From assembly GCA_002747455.1 (NCBI GenBank), contig PDPG01000047.1:1-64000 (forward strand): DNA of 64,000 bases. Reading direction: 5' to 3'. Under the pieces are notes generated by a model. The model did no database searches and was not told where the DNA came from. It worked only from the letters and a program-made list of their open reading frames with translations. Each line of letters opens with the position of its first letter. Position 1 is the first letter of the stretch. The position numbers and the translations under genes are program-made. This DNA is from Pseudomonadota bacterium (GTDB lineage Bacteria > Pseudomonadota > Gammaproteobacteria > Thiotrichales > Thiotrichaceae). Shown here one piece after another: positions 1 to 9,673 of this stretch.

Positions 1-89
1 AAAGTTGGGAAGCGTTACTGGACTTTATGCTGGTTGGGCTGGAGCGAAAGCATCGACCGGATGATATTGCAGCATGGGTGTTAAAATGA
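1..89 (+). CDS. C-terminal end of an unidentified protein (partial)
   Basis: A reading frame open from base 3 runs about 28 codons to a TGA at 87-89, ending in a peptide with LLDFMLVGLERKHRP and AAWVLK. The helical, amphipathic composition looks like a genuine protein terminus, and the other two plus frames close earlier or make less protein-like peptides. The family cannot be recognised from so few residues. It lies about 100 bases upstream of icd on the same strand, and a promoter-like site between them suggests icd is transcribed separately. Confidence 0.4.
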   Translation, partial: SWEALLDFMLVGLERKHRPDDIAAWVLK

Positions 90-138
90 GAATTGCTGGG
101 GCGAACCATTTGTCCTTTTTCGGCGATGCCTTTGTGAA

Positions 139-144
139 TATAAT
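139..144 (+). promoter_or_regulatory. Putative -10 box for icd
   Basis: A perfect TATAAT lies about 50 bases before the icd start codon in the short gap after the upstream partial gene. No good -35 hexamer is visible at 16-18 bases, only a T-rich run, so the promoter may depend on an activator. This is sequence pattern only. Confidence 0.4.
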
Positions 145-194
145 GCTGGATTGAATTTTCAGTTCTTAACGAACACCTCATGCTAGGGATTTTT

Positions 195-2432
195 ATGTCT
201 ACCTCAAAGCCAAAAATTATTTATACACTGACCGATGAAGCGCCGCTGCTGGCGACGTATTCATTGCTTCCTATTGTCAAAACCTTTACTGCCGCTGCGG
301 ATATTGATGTTGAAACCAGCGACATTTCTGTGGCCGCTCGTATTCTGAGCGAGTTCTCGGACTACCTCACCGAAGAACAGAAAGTGGGCGATAATCTAGC
401 TGAGCTGGGTCGCCTGACGCAGTTTCCTGAAACTAACATTATCAAGTTGCCGAATATCAGTGCCTCAGTGAATCAGTTGATTGCTGCGGTAAAGGAGCTG
501 CAGGAAAAAGGTTACGCAATTCCTGATTTTCCAGAAGATCCACAAAGTGATGAAGAAAAAGCGTTAGCCGCACGTTATGCCAAAGTATCAGGAAGTGCGG
601 TCAATCCGGTACTGCGTGAAGGTAACTCTGATCGTCGCGCGCCACCGGCGGTTAAGCGTTACGCTCGCAAACACCCGCACAAGATGGCGAAATGGAGTCA
701 AGCGTCACGCACCCACGTTGCGCACATGCGTAAAGGTGACTTCTACTCCAGCGAAAAGTGCATGACCATGGACAGGGCTTGCAGTGTCAAGATGGACTTG
801 GTGACGGAAGATGGCAAAACCATCGTGCTGAAAGAGAGAACAGACTTGCTGGAAGGTGAAATCATCGACAGCATGTTTATGAGCGTACGCGCGTTGCGTG
901 ACTTCTTTGAAAGTGAAATGAATGATGCTAAAGATACCGGTGTCATGCTGTCACTGCACGTTAAAGCAACCATGATGAAGGTGTCTCACCCGATTGTATT
1001 TGGTCACGCGGTTACTGTTTTCTACAAGGACTTGTTTGAAAAGTACGGTGAGCTGTTTGATAAGTTAGGCGTTAACCCGAACAACGGTATCAGCAGTGTT
1101 TATGACAAGATTGCAACCTTGCCTGCTTCGTTCCGTGAAGAAATTGAGAAGGATATTCACGCTTGTTACGCCGGTCGTCCTGAGTTGGCGATGGTGGATT
1201 CTGCTAAGGGTATTTCAAATCTGCACGCACCAAATGACGTCATTGTTGATGCATCCATGCCAGCGATGATCCGTAATGGTGGTCAGATGTGGGGGCCTGA
1301 TGGAAAAGCCAAGGATACTAAAGCACTGATGCCAGAAAGTACCTATGCGCGCATTTATCAGGAAATGATTAATTTCTGTAAAACTAATGGCGCATTTGAT
1401 CCAACCACAATGGGTACTGTGCCAAATGTTGGCTTGATGGCGCAGAAAGCGGAAGAGTATGGTTCTCATGATAAGACATTTGAAATTCCCGCCAATGGTG
1501 TGGCGCGGATTGTCGATGAGGATGGCAAGGTACTTTTGGAGCAGAATGTTGAGAAGGGCGACATCTGGAGAATGTGCCAGACTAAGGACGCACCAGTACG
1601 CGACTGGGTGAAGCTGGCGGTTAGCCGTGCCAAGCAGACAGGTGTGCCAACTATTTTCTGGCTGGATGAGTATCGCCCACACGACTACGAGCTGATTAAA
1701 AAAGTTAAGGCTTACTTGCCTGAGCATGATCTGGAAGGCTGCGATATTCAGATCATGTCGCCACTACGCTCCATGCGTTTCTCTCTGGAGCGCATTATTC
1801 GTGGTAAAGACACGGTTTCCGTAACGGGTAATATTCTGCGTGACTACCTGACGGACCTATTCCCGATTATGGAACTGGGTACCAGTGCGAAGATGCTGTC
1901 TATCGTGCCACTAATGGCAGGCGGTGGCTTGTTTGAAACCGGTGCAGGTGGCTCGGCGCCTAAGCATGTGCAGCAGTTAGTGGAGGAGAACCACTTGCGT
2001 TGGGATTCCTTGGGCGAATTCCTGGCGCTGGCGGTGTCACTGGAAGATTTGGGCATTAAGAACGACAGTAATCGCGCGAAGATTCTGGCAAAGACGCTGG
2101 ACGAGGCGACGGGGCAGTTGTTAGATAACAATAAGTCACCTTCACGCCGCACTGGTGAGCTGGATAATCGTGGCAGCCACTTCTATCTGGCCTTGTACTG
2201 GGCAGAAGCATTGGCAGCACAGACCGAGGATGCTGAGTTGGCGGCAAAGTTTGCAGGGCTGGCAAAGGCTCTGGCGGACAACGAAGAAAAAATCGTTGAT
2301 GAGTTGAACTCAGCCCAAGGCCACGCAGTGGATATTGGTGGTTACTTTAAGCCTGATGGTGAGAAGTTGACTGCTGTTATGTGCCCAAGTGAAACCTTTA
2401 ATGCGGCATTGCAGGCAGCTCGTGCCTCATAA
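195..2432 (+). CDS. icd: Isocitrate dehydrogenase, NADP-dependent, monomeric type
   Basis: Oxidises isocitrate to 2-oxoglutarate and CO2 with NADP in the TCA cycle, as a cytoplasmic single-chain enzyme. The 745-residue product has the length of the monomeric IDH family (about 740), not the 400-residue dimeric type. Family landmarks include the N-terminal [19 protein letters not shown], then NSDRRAP and [29 protein letters not shown], and a C-terminal [10 protein letters not shown] frame-internal ATG at 180 is possible, but the ATG at 195 matches the family N-terminus (MSTSKPK). It stands alone, with its own -10 candidate and a strong terminator. It may be the cell's only ICDH or a second one beside a dimeric enzyme elsewhere. 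Confidence 0.97.
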   Translation: MSTSKPKIIYTLTDEAPLLATYSLLPIVKTFTAAADIDVETSDISVAARILSEFSDYLTEEQKVGDNLAELGRLTQFPETNIIKLPNISASVNQLIAAVKELQEKGYAIPDFPEDPQSDEEKALAARYAKVSGSAVNPVLREGNSDRRAPPAVKRYARKHPHKMAKWSQASRTHVAHMRKGDFYSSEKCMTMDRACSVKMDLVTEDGKTIVLKERTDLLEGEIIDSMFMSVRALRDFFESEMNDAKDTGVMLSLHVKATMMKVSHPIVFGHAVTVFYKDLFEKYGELFDKLGVNPNNGISSVYDKIATLPASFREEIEKDIHACYAGRPELAMVDSAKGISNLHAPNDVIVDASMPAMIRNGGQMWGPDGKAKDTKALMPESTYARIYQEMINFCKTNGAFDPTTMGTVPNVGLMAQKAEEYGSHDKTFEIPANGVARIVDEDGKVLLEQNVEKGDIWRMCQTKDAPVRDWVKLAVSRAKQTGVPTIFWLDEYRPHDYELIKKVKAYLPEHDLEGCDIQIMSPLRSMRFSLERIIRGKDTVSVTGNILRDYLTDLFPIMELGTSAKMLSIVPLMAGGGLFETGAGGSAPKHVQQLVEENHLRWDSLGEFLALAVSLEDLGIKNDSNRAKILAKTLDEATGQLLDNNKSPSRRTGELDNRGSHFYLALYWAEALAAQTEDAELAAKFAGLAKALADNEEKIVDELNSAQGHAVDIGGYFKPDGEKLTAVMCPSETFNAALQAARAS

Positions 2433-2462
2433 AGCTCACGCGGCTCGCTAGCTGTTATCGAC

Positions 2463-2500
2463 AAAAAGCCCATATCAACCTGGTTGGTACGGGCTTTTTT
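2463..2500 (+). terminator. Rho-independent terminator of icd
   Basis: A long hairpin, AAAAAGCCC-n-TATCAACC paired with GGTTGGTA-n-GGGCTTTTTT, starts 30 bases after the icd stop. One internal mismatch and a run of six T complete a classic terminator, which separates icd from pfkB. Confidence 0.9.
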
Positions 2501-2566
2501 GTTTGCAAAGATTGCTAATGACGGCAGTGGGCTATTGGCTGTCTTTCTGCATCCGGCTGGAGTTTT

Positions 2567-3514
2567 ATGATGAATGATATTTTAACAATTACACTCAACC
2601 CAGCTTTAGATATATCAACCCGAACTCGTGGGATAGTGACCGATCAAAAATTACGCTGTGATAGCCCCAGAGAAGATGCGGGTGGCGGTGGTGTAAACAT
2701 CTCCAGAGCCATTAATTTTCTGGGTGGCAAGAGTAAAGCCTTTATTGCTGTGGGAGGCTTCGCCGGACAGCGTTTACAATCCATGTTAGCCAGTGAGCGC
2801 GTTGACTTCATCCCATTTGATTGTGGTAGGGAAACACGCCAGAACTTCGCCATCACTGACACCGACACCATGCACCAATATCGCTTTGTGATGCCCGGTG
2901 CTAAGTGGTCTGCATCGGTTATTGATCAGGCGTTACAAGCCATTAATGAGGTGTTGTGCGAAGGCATGATACTGACATTAAGCGGTAGCTTTCCACCGGG
3001 TGTCGATGCGGGTTTTGTCACAAAGCTACATGATATGAGCTGCATAAAGCAGGCGAGATTATTGGTTGATACGTCGGGGAAGGTGTTGGCTGATTTAGTT
3101 AAATCGCCCGCGAATCTGGATATTCTGCGCATGGATCGTGGTGAGTCTGAAATGTTGGCTGGCAGGGCGTTGAATACCCGCGTTGAAGCGGCTGAGTTTG
3201 CACAGACATTGGTGGATTCTGGTGTAGCGAAAATGGTTATTCTTGCTCGTGGTAAGCGTGGAAATTGTTTAGTCACTAAAGATGAGAAACTATATGGTAC
3301 TTGTCCGGTCAATAGCGTTATTAGTGCGGTTGGTGCAGGTGACAGTTTTGTGGCAGGTTTTGCGCTAGCGATTGCCGGTGGGGCGCGTGACGGTGATGCC
3401 TTGCGCTTGGGGACGGTATCCGCAGGTGCCGCAGTGATGACTGAGGCGACTGAGTTGTGTAATAAAACATTGGTGGATCGTTTGCTGCCGGATTATGTGG
3501 GGCAAACGCTGTAA
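2567..3514 (+). CDS. pfkB: PfkB-family phosphofructokinase (hexose-phosphate kinase)
   Basis: A ribokinase-fold sugar-phosphate kinase of 315 residues that transfers phosphate from ATP to fructose-6-phosphate or a related hexose phosphate. The N-terminal LTITLNPALDIS and GGGGVNISRAI glycine motif near residue 45, and the C-terminal ATP/anion-hole motif GAGDSFVAGFALA near residue 257 with catalytic Asp, are textbook for the PfkB/FruK/LacC group. Start could be either of two adjacent ATGs behind a GGAG. There is no PTS gene nearby, so 6-phosphofructokinase 2 is more likely than 1-phosphofructokinase (FruK), but sequence alone does not settle the substrate. It is followed 35 bases later by the macroglobulin gene. 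Confidence 0.85.
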   Translation: MMNDILTITLNPALDISTRTRGIVTDQKLRCDSPREDAGGGGVNISRAINFLGGKSKAFIAVGGFAGQRLQSMLASERVDFIPFDCGRETRQNFAITDTDTMHQYRFVMPGAKWSASVIDQALQAINEVLCEGMILTLSGSFPPGVDAGFVTKLHDMSCIKQARLLVDTSGKVLADLVKSPANLDILRMDRGESEMLAGRALNTRVEAAEFAQTLVDSGVAKMVILARGKRGNCLVTKDEKLYGTCPVNSVISAVGAGDSFVAGFALAIAGGARDGDALRLGTVSAGAAVMTEATELCNKTLVDRLLPDYVGQTL

Positions 3515-3549
3515 AAATGCCAGAAAAAATATTGAGGTAAGAGGAGATA

Positions 3550-6500
3550 ATGATAATGTTGCAACGGATAAACCGATATTTGAGGGCGATTGCTTTTTGC
3601 ACTGCTTTCAGTGTATTGCCGGGTTCGCTAATGGCTGCTGCTAATTGGGCTGAAATTGAAAAACTGCAGGAGGTGGGCAAGTTTGCGGATATTCCGGTAA
3701 AGCTGGATGCCATTATCCAGCAAGCAAGGCAACATGGAGATAATAAGGACTGGCGTGATGCCTTGTTGTTACGCGCTAGTCTTGGTTTATCCACTAATGC
3801 AGAAGAAGCCCTTGATGCCTTGATCGCGGCACCTTGGCCACAAGATCAGGACTCCCAGTTGTTACTGAATCTGCATTTGGGTGCGTATATCCACCAGTAC
3901 ATACAACAACGTTCGTGGGAAATCGGCCAGCGGGAAAAGATTGATACCGATAAGCCGCTGACGACCAAGCAAAAAACCTTGGCTCAGTTAAGCGCCGATG
4001 CGCATGTGGCGTTCAGCAAGGCTTACCGCCTGTCATTGCAGCGTAGTGATCTGATGAGCCGCATTAACACCTTGCCCACCAAGCAGGCACCCGGCTATTT
4101 CACCAATGGCAATTATCCCAAAAACGTGCGGGGCACAGTGCGTGATGTGGTCACTTATTTGTGGATTGATGCACTTAAAAACACTGCAGATTGGTCGCCT
4201 CAGCAGTCTGCCGAGGTGGCAGATTTTAATGTTCAGGAATTATTGACCAGCCCGTACCAAGCGGCAATTAACCCAACAGATCCCCAGGCTAACCCCTTAA
4301 AAGTAGCAGTTAAGCTGGCCAGTGATCTTGAGCAATTTCACCGTGCGAATCATCAGCCAGAGGCCGCACTAGAAGCTTTTCGGGTGAAGGTTGAGGTCAT
4401 CGCTGGAGCGCGTAGTAATCCAAGGGATTTGCAGCTGATTATTCAAGCGTTACGCTCAAAAATAAGCCAGCAGCAAAATGGGGGTAATAATCTGCCGTGG
4501 TTGAATAAACTGCGACTGGATCTGGCTGAGTATATCAATCGCACCGATTCGTCCACGAAACAAATTCAACGATTAGCCGTAATCAAACCCTGCTTGAAGA
4601 GTGACAAACAACGGCGTTTATACAAGCTCTGTGATGCGGTGGCATCTGATATTACCTATCCGGTTCTCAGCATGACGGCCATGAGAAGTGATGGCTTGAA
4701 TAAACGTTCAGTCCAGCTACGTTATAAAAATATTGATAAGGTTTATTTCAGGGCATGGAAGCTCTCGCCACAGCAAGCATTGGCAGGGGAGCGTTCACAT
4801 CAAACCCTGATGGATGCTGCGTTAAGAAATAATGATAAAGGGCAACACCAGTGGTCGGCTGCACTGGAAAATAAGCAGGATTATCAATTTCACAAGTATT
4901 TTCCGACACTGCCAATGACTCAAAAAGGCTACTGGTTAATTGGTGCATCGACAGATGAATCATTTAGCGAGCAATCCGTTCGAGTATGGTCGGGGATGAA
5001 TGTCACCAGTTTAGTCGTTGATGTTGAGAACAAGAACGACAACCTAGATGTTACGACGTATTTAGGAGAATCTGGTCAGGTCGCTGCCAATGTGGAGTTG
5101 GAGCTTTGGCAGCACAGTTATAACGCCTCGATCAAACCCAAGCGGGTTGCCGTTGCCCGTTCGGGAAAGGACGGACGAGCCAGCTTCAAACGCCAGCCTC
5201 AGCAGTTGTATAAGGTAGTGGCAAAGCATCGGGGAGACTATGTGTCCAGTGGTGTGATTAACCGCAACTATGGCTATGGAGGCGGCCATGAGCGAAGTAA
5301 AAGTGCATTGATATTCACTGACCGCGCAATCTATCGCCCAGCACAAAAAATACAGTGGAAGGTAGTGGCGTATCACGGCAATACTGATACGGGAAAATAT
5401 CAGGTTTTCCCTAACAGTAAGGGCTGGGTTAAGTTGCTGGATGCGAACGGTAAACTGGTCAAGCAGCTTGCTGTGAAGACCAACCGCTTTGGTTCGGCAT
5501 CTGGTGAATTTACGGCGGATGCGGGTCGTTTACTGGGTCGCTGGCATATTCATACTTCGTGGGGAGGGTACCAAGCTGTTCGGGTTGAGGAGTATAAGCG
5601 CCCCACCTTTGAAGCAAAATTACTTCAGCCTAAGCAGGGTCTGCGCCTGAATCACCTAGCTAAAATTACCGGAAGTGTGCGTTATTACTTTGGTGATAAG
5701 GTCAGTAGTGGTACTGCGAAGTGGCGTATTGAGCGAAGGCTAATACACCCCAGAGGTTACTATATGAAAAGTGAAGCGGTGGCCTCAGGTGAGTCGGCGT
5801 TAAATGCAAACGGTGAGTTTGTGATTACCTTTAAGCCCACTGGTGCGAAAGAGGATGCGATGACCGGCAAGCCGCTGGTGTACCGTTATATCGTGAGTGC
5901 GGATGTGACTGACTCGGGTGGTGAGACGCGCAGTGTGTCGCGCAGCTTTAGTGTCGCCGCTGTCAATATTGCCGCGAGCATTTCAGGTGATGCCAACTTC
6001 GGCATCGCTGGACAGCCAATGCAGTTTTCAGTGAAGCGCCACGATTTAGGAGGCGAAGGATTTGCAGGGACTGGCTTCTGGGAATTATTCCGCCTAAAGC
6101 AACCGCAGCATGCAATTATGGCGGCTGATTTGCCAGTGAGGGATATTAGTAAAGCGCAGCAAAAATACACAACAGCGGGCGATAGAAAGCATCCGCGCTG
6201 GCAGCCAAGTGAAGGCCTTGAGGAGCGTAGCAAGTATTGGCCGTTAGGCGCTAAAGTGGCGCAGGGTAGCCTGAAACATGGTACCGACGGATTAGCAAAG
6301 ATTACGTTCAAAGCACCCGTGCCGGGCGTTTATCGCCTGCGCTATACCACCAAGGATCAGTGGGGGCAGGTGTTCCATAAACAAAAACCAGTCGTGGTGA
6401 GTAATCGTCATAAAGCGCCTGTAAACGTACCAAGTTTATTGCTGGTTGAAAAACCTTCTGTGGAGGTGGGTAGCCATGTGTCGCTGCTGGCTGGCTCGGC

Positions 6501-9500
6501 CTATGCAAAAACGCCCACCTTGCTGGAGGTGTATCATGGTAATGAATTATTACGCCGCAGCGTGTTGCGCGGTGGTATTACCAAGCAAAGCTTTCCGGTG
6601 ACGCAAGAATACCGTGGTGGCTTAACTTTTGTGATGACAACGGTGAGGGATTACCAATTAATCCGCCAGCGGCAATATGTTCGCGTGCCGTGGACCGATC
6701 GAAATCTGAATGTCAGCTTCTCAACCTTCCGCGACAAGCTTCGTCCGGGGCAGAAGGAGACTTGGCGGGTGACGGTGAGTGACCATAAAAATCGTCCGAT
6801 GGAAGCGGGTGCAGTCGAAGTGCTGGCTTCCATGTTTGACCGTAGTCTGGAGATGTTGGAAAAGCATCGGATTGCAGGGGTAGTGGGCTTGTATCCGTCT
6901 AAAAGATTGCGAGCGCATTGGTTGTCAAGTTTGGGTGCTGGCGCGGTGGATACCTCACGCATGTACCCTGAGAAAGAGTACATCAAGCCATACTTATCCG
7001 GCCGGATGCGCTTGGTTGCAGGAGGTGGCAGTTATGCTGATGGAGCGATGGAAAGACGGGTATATGCAAGACCTGGAGTATCAATGGCAAAGCGGGTAAA
7101 TGCACCACCAAGAGCAACGACGGCTTCGCCCAGAGCGGCGGTTGCACTAGAGGCTGAAAAGGGTTTTGATGTGTCTGCCGGTTTGCCTGACGACGACTCG
7201 GCTTCCGTACCTAGCCTTGATGGAATCATTGCTCGTGAAAACTTCAATGAAACGGCTTTTTTTAAACCCCATTTGATTCTGGAGAAAAATGGCAGCGTGA
7301 CGTTTGAGTTTGAAGTACCAGAATCGCTAACTCAGTGGCAATTCTGGGTCTCTGCGCTGACCAGAGATTTACGCGGTGGCTCAGAAAAAGCCTTCACCCG
7401 CACCAGTAAAGAACTGATGGTGCGGCCTTATTTACCACGCTTTTTGCGTGAAGGGGATGTGGCCAATATCGACGTGCTGATTAATAACAGCAGTGATAAG
7501 GCAATGTCTGGCACAATGAGTTTTGATGTGATTGATCCGGTGACGGATAAAAGTATCGCCGCGGCCTTTAAGCTAAATCCCGCACCACGTAACTTTAAGG
7601 TTGCAGCAGGTCAAAGCACTCGCCAGCGTTATTCGCTGGTGGCACCTAAAGCGTTGGGTATGGTTACGATTCGTGCTAAAGCCCGCGCCGGAAGTGGCGC
7701 ACAGAGCTATGGTGATGGTGAGCAACGGCCATTGCCGGTTTTACCAAGTCGCATACATTTGGCACAAAGTCGTTTTGCTGCCGTGCAGGGACATACTCAG
7801 CGTCAGCTGCGCTTTGATGAGCTGGCTAATCGCCAGGATCGTACCCGCATTAATGACAAATTTGTGGTGACGGTGGATGGGCAGTTGTTCTACTCCATGC
7901 TTAAAGCTGTGCCGTACTTGACGGAGTATCCTTACGAGTGTACTGAGCAGATGATGAATCGCTTTTTATCCACATCGATTCTTAACCGTACTTTAGCCCA
8001 TGCGCCGTCCATTAAAGCAATGGCTGCGGAGTTCGCCAAGCGTAAAACCAAGCTGGAAAACTGGTCGTCGATTGACAGCGATGCCAATAGTAAAATGCTC
8101 CTGGAAGAAACCCCGTGGCTGGCGCAAGCCAATGGTGGTAGTGATGATGACACTATCTTGCTCAAGGTACTTGATCCCACTGTTGCCGCCGCACAGGCCA
8201 GGCAATCACTGCAAAAGCTGATGAAAGCGCAAACCAGTGACGGCGGATTCCCTTGGTGGGAAGGTGGCCCTGCATCGCCTTATATGACGGCATATTTGTT
8301 GCAAGGGTTTGCCAGAGCAGCAGAGTTTGATGTGCAGGTGCCCAAGTCGGTTGTGAATCGTAGCGTGCAGTATTTGTACCAGCACTACCTGAAAGAACTG
8401 AAGCCAAAGTTGAAGGAGAGACGCTACGCTAGTTTGGCGATTACATTGAATCATGCTTTGTCATCATTCCCGGATAGTAGTTGGTATAGCGGTACCTTCA
8501 GCAATGCCGAGCGTGTGCAGTTGCTCGATCACAGCATGAAAGAATGGCAGACATTGCCATTGCTACTAAAGGCAAAGCTGGCTTTGACGCTGCGCCGCAT
8601 GGGGCGCGCACCACAAGCGAAAATGGTGTTTGAAAGCCTGATGAATGGTGCGAAGTCGGACGTGGACAGTGGTGTGTACTGGCCGCAGCAACCCCGCCCG
8701 TGGCTGTGGTACAACGACCGTATTGATACCCATGCCTTTATCTTGCGTACGATGATGGAAATTAACCCGCAAGATAAGCGTCGTCATGGCTTGGTGCAGT
8801 GGTTGATGTTGAACAAAAAGCTTAACCATTGGAACTCTACCCGTGCCACGGCTGAGAGCATTTACGCCTTGGTGCATTACCTGAAACGTGAACAACAGTT
8901 GGCTGCCGATGAACGCATGTTGGTAAATATCGGCAATATGCCAACCCAGGAGTTTGTATTTAAGGCCAACCAATATCGTGGTGGCAAACAGCAGATCATG
9001 ATTAAGGGTAAGGACATCACGGCGGATATGGCGACCGTCACCCTGAAAAATGACAGCAAGCCATTAATGTTTGCCTCGGCCACGTGGCATTTTTCAACCG
9101 ATGTTCCACCGGCCAGTGCCCAAGGGGACTTCTTTGGTGTCACGCGCCGTTTCTTTAAGCGGGTTAAACGAGGAACAGAGTGGACACTTCAACCCTTGGC
9201 CGAAGGCGCAGTATTAAACGTTGGCGATCAGTTGGAGGTGCAACTGTCATTACGCAGCAAGCACAATGCTGAGTTTGTTCACTTGCGAGCACCTCGTGGT
9301 GCAGGCTTTGAGCCAATGGAAGCCACCTCTGGTTATCGCTGGCAGAGCGGCGTGGGTTACTATCAGGAAATCCGTGACAGTGGTGTGAACTACTTCCTCG
9401 ACTACCTGCCAACAGGTCAATATACGTTTAAGTATCGTTTAAGAGCGACCACATCGGGCAAGTTCAGAGTGGCTCCGGCGACGGTGCAGAGTGTGTATGC

Positions 9501-9549
9501 GCCAGAGTTTAATGCGTATTCGAGTGGGACTCGGCTGAGCATTCGGTGA
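3550..9549 (+). CDS. Alpha-2-macroglobulin family protein with thioester motif
   Basis: Giant exported protein of 1999 residues. The N-terminus is a signal peptide with basic residues, a hydrophobic core and a cut near GSLMAAA; there is no lipobox, so it should be soluble in the periplasm, unlike the lipoprotein YfhM. Macroglobulin landmarks are FTDRAIYRPAQKI near residue 595, the ENFNETAFF motif near 1230 followed by PESLTQWQFWV, and the thioester tetrapeptide CTEQ at 1464-1467 inside YPYECTEQ. A low-complexity Ala/Arg/Asp-rich stretch at about 1157-1225 is a candidate protease bait. Family role: covalently traps attacking proteases. The usual pbpC partner is not adjacent. The RBS GAGGAG precedes the first ATG. 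Confidence 0.93.
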   Translation: MIMLQRINRYLRAIAFCTAFSVLPGSLMAAANWAEIEKLQEVGKFADIPVKLDAIIQQARQHGDNKDWRDALLLRASLGLSTNAEEALDALIAAPWPQDQDSQLLLNLHLGAYIHQYIQQRSWEIGQREKIDTDKPLTTKQKTLAQLSADAHVAFSKAYRLSLQRSDLMSRINTLPTKQAPGYFTNGNYPKNVRGTVRDVVTYLWIDALKNTADWSPQQSAEVADFNVQELLTSPYQAAINPTDPQANPLKVAVKLASDLEQFHRANHQPEAALEAFRVKVEVIAGARSNPRDLQLIIQALRSKISQQQNGGNNLPWLNKLRLDLAEYINRTDSSTKQIQRLAVIKPCLKSDKQRRLYKLCDAVASDITYPVLSMTAMRSDGLNKRSVQLRYKNIDKVYFRAWKLSPQQALAGERSHQTLMDAALRNNDKGQHQWSAALENKQDYQFHKYFPTLPMTQKGYWLIGASTDESFSEQSVRVWSGMNVTSLVVDVENKNDNLDVTTYLGESGQVAANVELELWQHSYNASIKPKRVAVARSGKDGRASFKRQPQQLYKVVAKHRGDYVSSGVINRNYGYGGGHERSKSALIFTDRAIYRPAQKIQWKVVAYHGNTDTGKYQVFPNSKGWVKLLDANGKLVKQLAVKTNRFGSASGEFTADAGRLLGRWHIHTSWGGYQAVRVEEYKRPTFEAKLLQPKQGLRLNHLAKITGSVRYYFGDKVSSGTAKWRIERRLIHPRGYYMKSEAVASGESALNANGEFVITFKPTGAKEDAMTGKPLVYRYIVSADVTDSGGETRSVSRSFSVAAVNIAASISGDANFGIAGQPMQFSVKRHDLGGEGFAGTGFWELFRLKQPQHAIMAADLPVRDISKAQQKYTTAGDRKHPRWQPSEGLEERSKYWPLGAKVAQGSLKHGTDGLAKITFKAPVPGVYRLRYTTKDQWGQVFHKQKPVVVSNRHKAPVNVPSLLLVEKPSVEVGSHVSLLAGSAYAKTPTLLEVYHGNELLRRSVLRGGITKQSFPVTQEYRGGLTFVMTTVRDYQLIRQRQYVRVPWTDRNLNVSFSTFRDKLRPGQKETWRVTVSDHKNRPMEAGAVEVLASMFDRSLEMLEKHRIAGVVGLYPSKRLRAHWLSSLGAGAVDTSRMYPEKEYIKPYLSGRMRLVAGGGSYADGAMERRVYARPGVSMAKRVNAPPRATTASPRAAVALEAEKGFDVSAGLPDDDSASVPSLDGIIARENFNETAFFKPHLILEKNGSVTFEFEVPESLTQWQFWVSALTRDLRGGSEKAFTRTSKELMVRPYLPRFLREGDVANIDVLINNSSDKAMSGTMSFDVIDPVTDKSIAAAFKLNPAPRNFKVAAGQSTRQRYSLVAPKALGMVTIRAKARAGSGAQSYGDGEQRPLPVLPSRIHLAQSRFAAVQGHTQRQLRFDELANRQDRTRINDKFVVTVDGQLFYSMLKAVPYLTEYPYECTEQMMNRFLSTSILNRTLAHAPSIKAMAAEFAKRKTKLENWSSIDSDANSKMLLEETPWLAQANGGSDDDTILLKVLDPTVAAAQARQSLQKLMKAQTSDGGFPWWEGGPASPYMTAYLLQGFARAAEFDVQVPKSVVNRSVQYLYQHYLKELKPKLKERRYASLAITLNHALSSFPDSSWYSGTFSNAERVQLLDHSMKEWQTLPLLLKAKLALTLRRMGRAPQAKMVFESLMNGAKSDVDSGVYWPQQPRPWLWYNDRIDTHAFILRTMMEINPQDKRRHGLVQWLMLNKKLNHWNSTRATAESIYALVHYLKREQQLAADERMLVNIGNMPTQEFVFKANQYRGGKQQIMIKGKDITADMATVTLKNDSKPLMFASATWHFSTDVPPASAQGDFFGVTRRFFKRVKRGTEWTLQPLAEGAVLNVGDQLEVQLSLRSKHNAEFVHLRAPRGAGFEPMEATSGYRWQSGVGYYQEIRDSGVNYFLDYLPTGQYTFKYRLRATTSGKFRVAPATVQSVYAPEFNAYSSGTRLSIR

Positions 9550-9577
9550 TGCTTGTGACGACTAAATGAGCGTGAAT

Positions 9578-9606
9578 AACGGGGGCTAATGTCCCCGTTG
9601 TTTTTT
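9578..9606 (+). terminator. Rho-independent terminator after the macroglobulin gene
   Basis: AACGGGG pairs with CCCCGTT across a short loop and is followed by G and six T. It lies 29 bases after the macroglobulin stop, between that gene and the convergent ABC permease gene. Confidence 0.85.
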
Positions 9607-9673
9607 GGGTGGCAACACTGTCACTTATCTCATGGTAAAAAATTACCCCCCGTTTTTGTTTTCCAACGCCAGC

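Noticed and set aside
1215..1727. 170-codon frame antisense to icd
   Set aside because: It lies wholly inside a strongly conserved enzyme gene, has no RBS and the composition expected of a shadow frame.
8162..8454. Overlapping antisense frames within the macroglobulin gene
   Set aside because: Shadow frames of a long coding gene; no start signals or domains.
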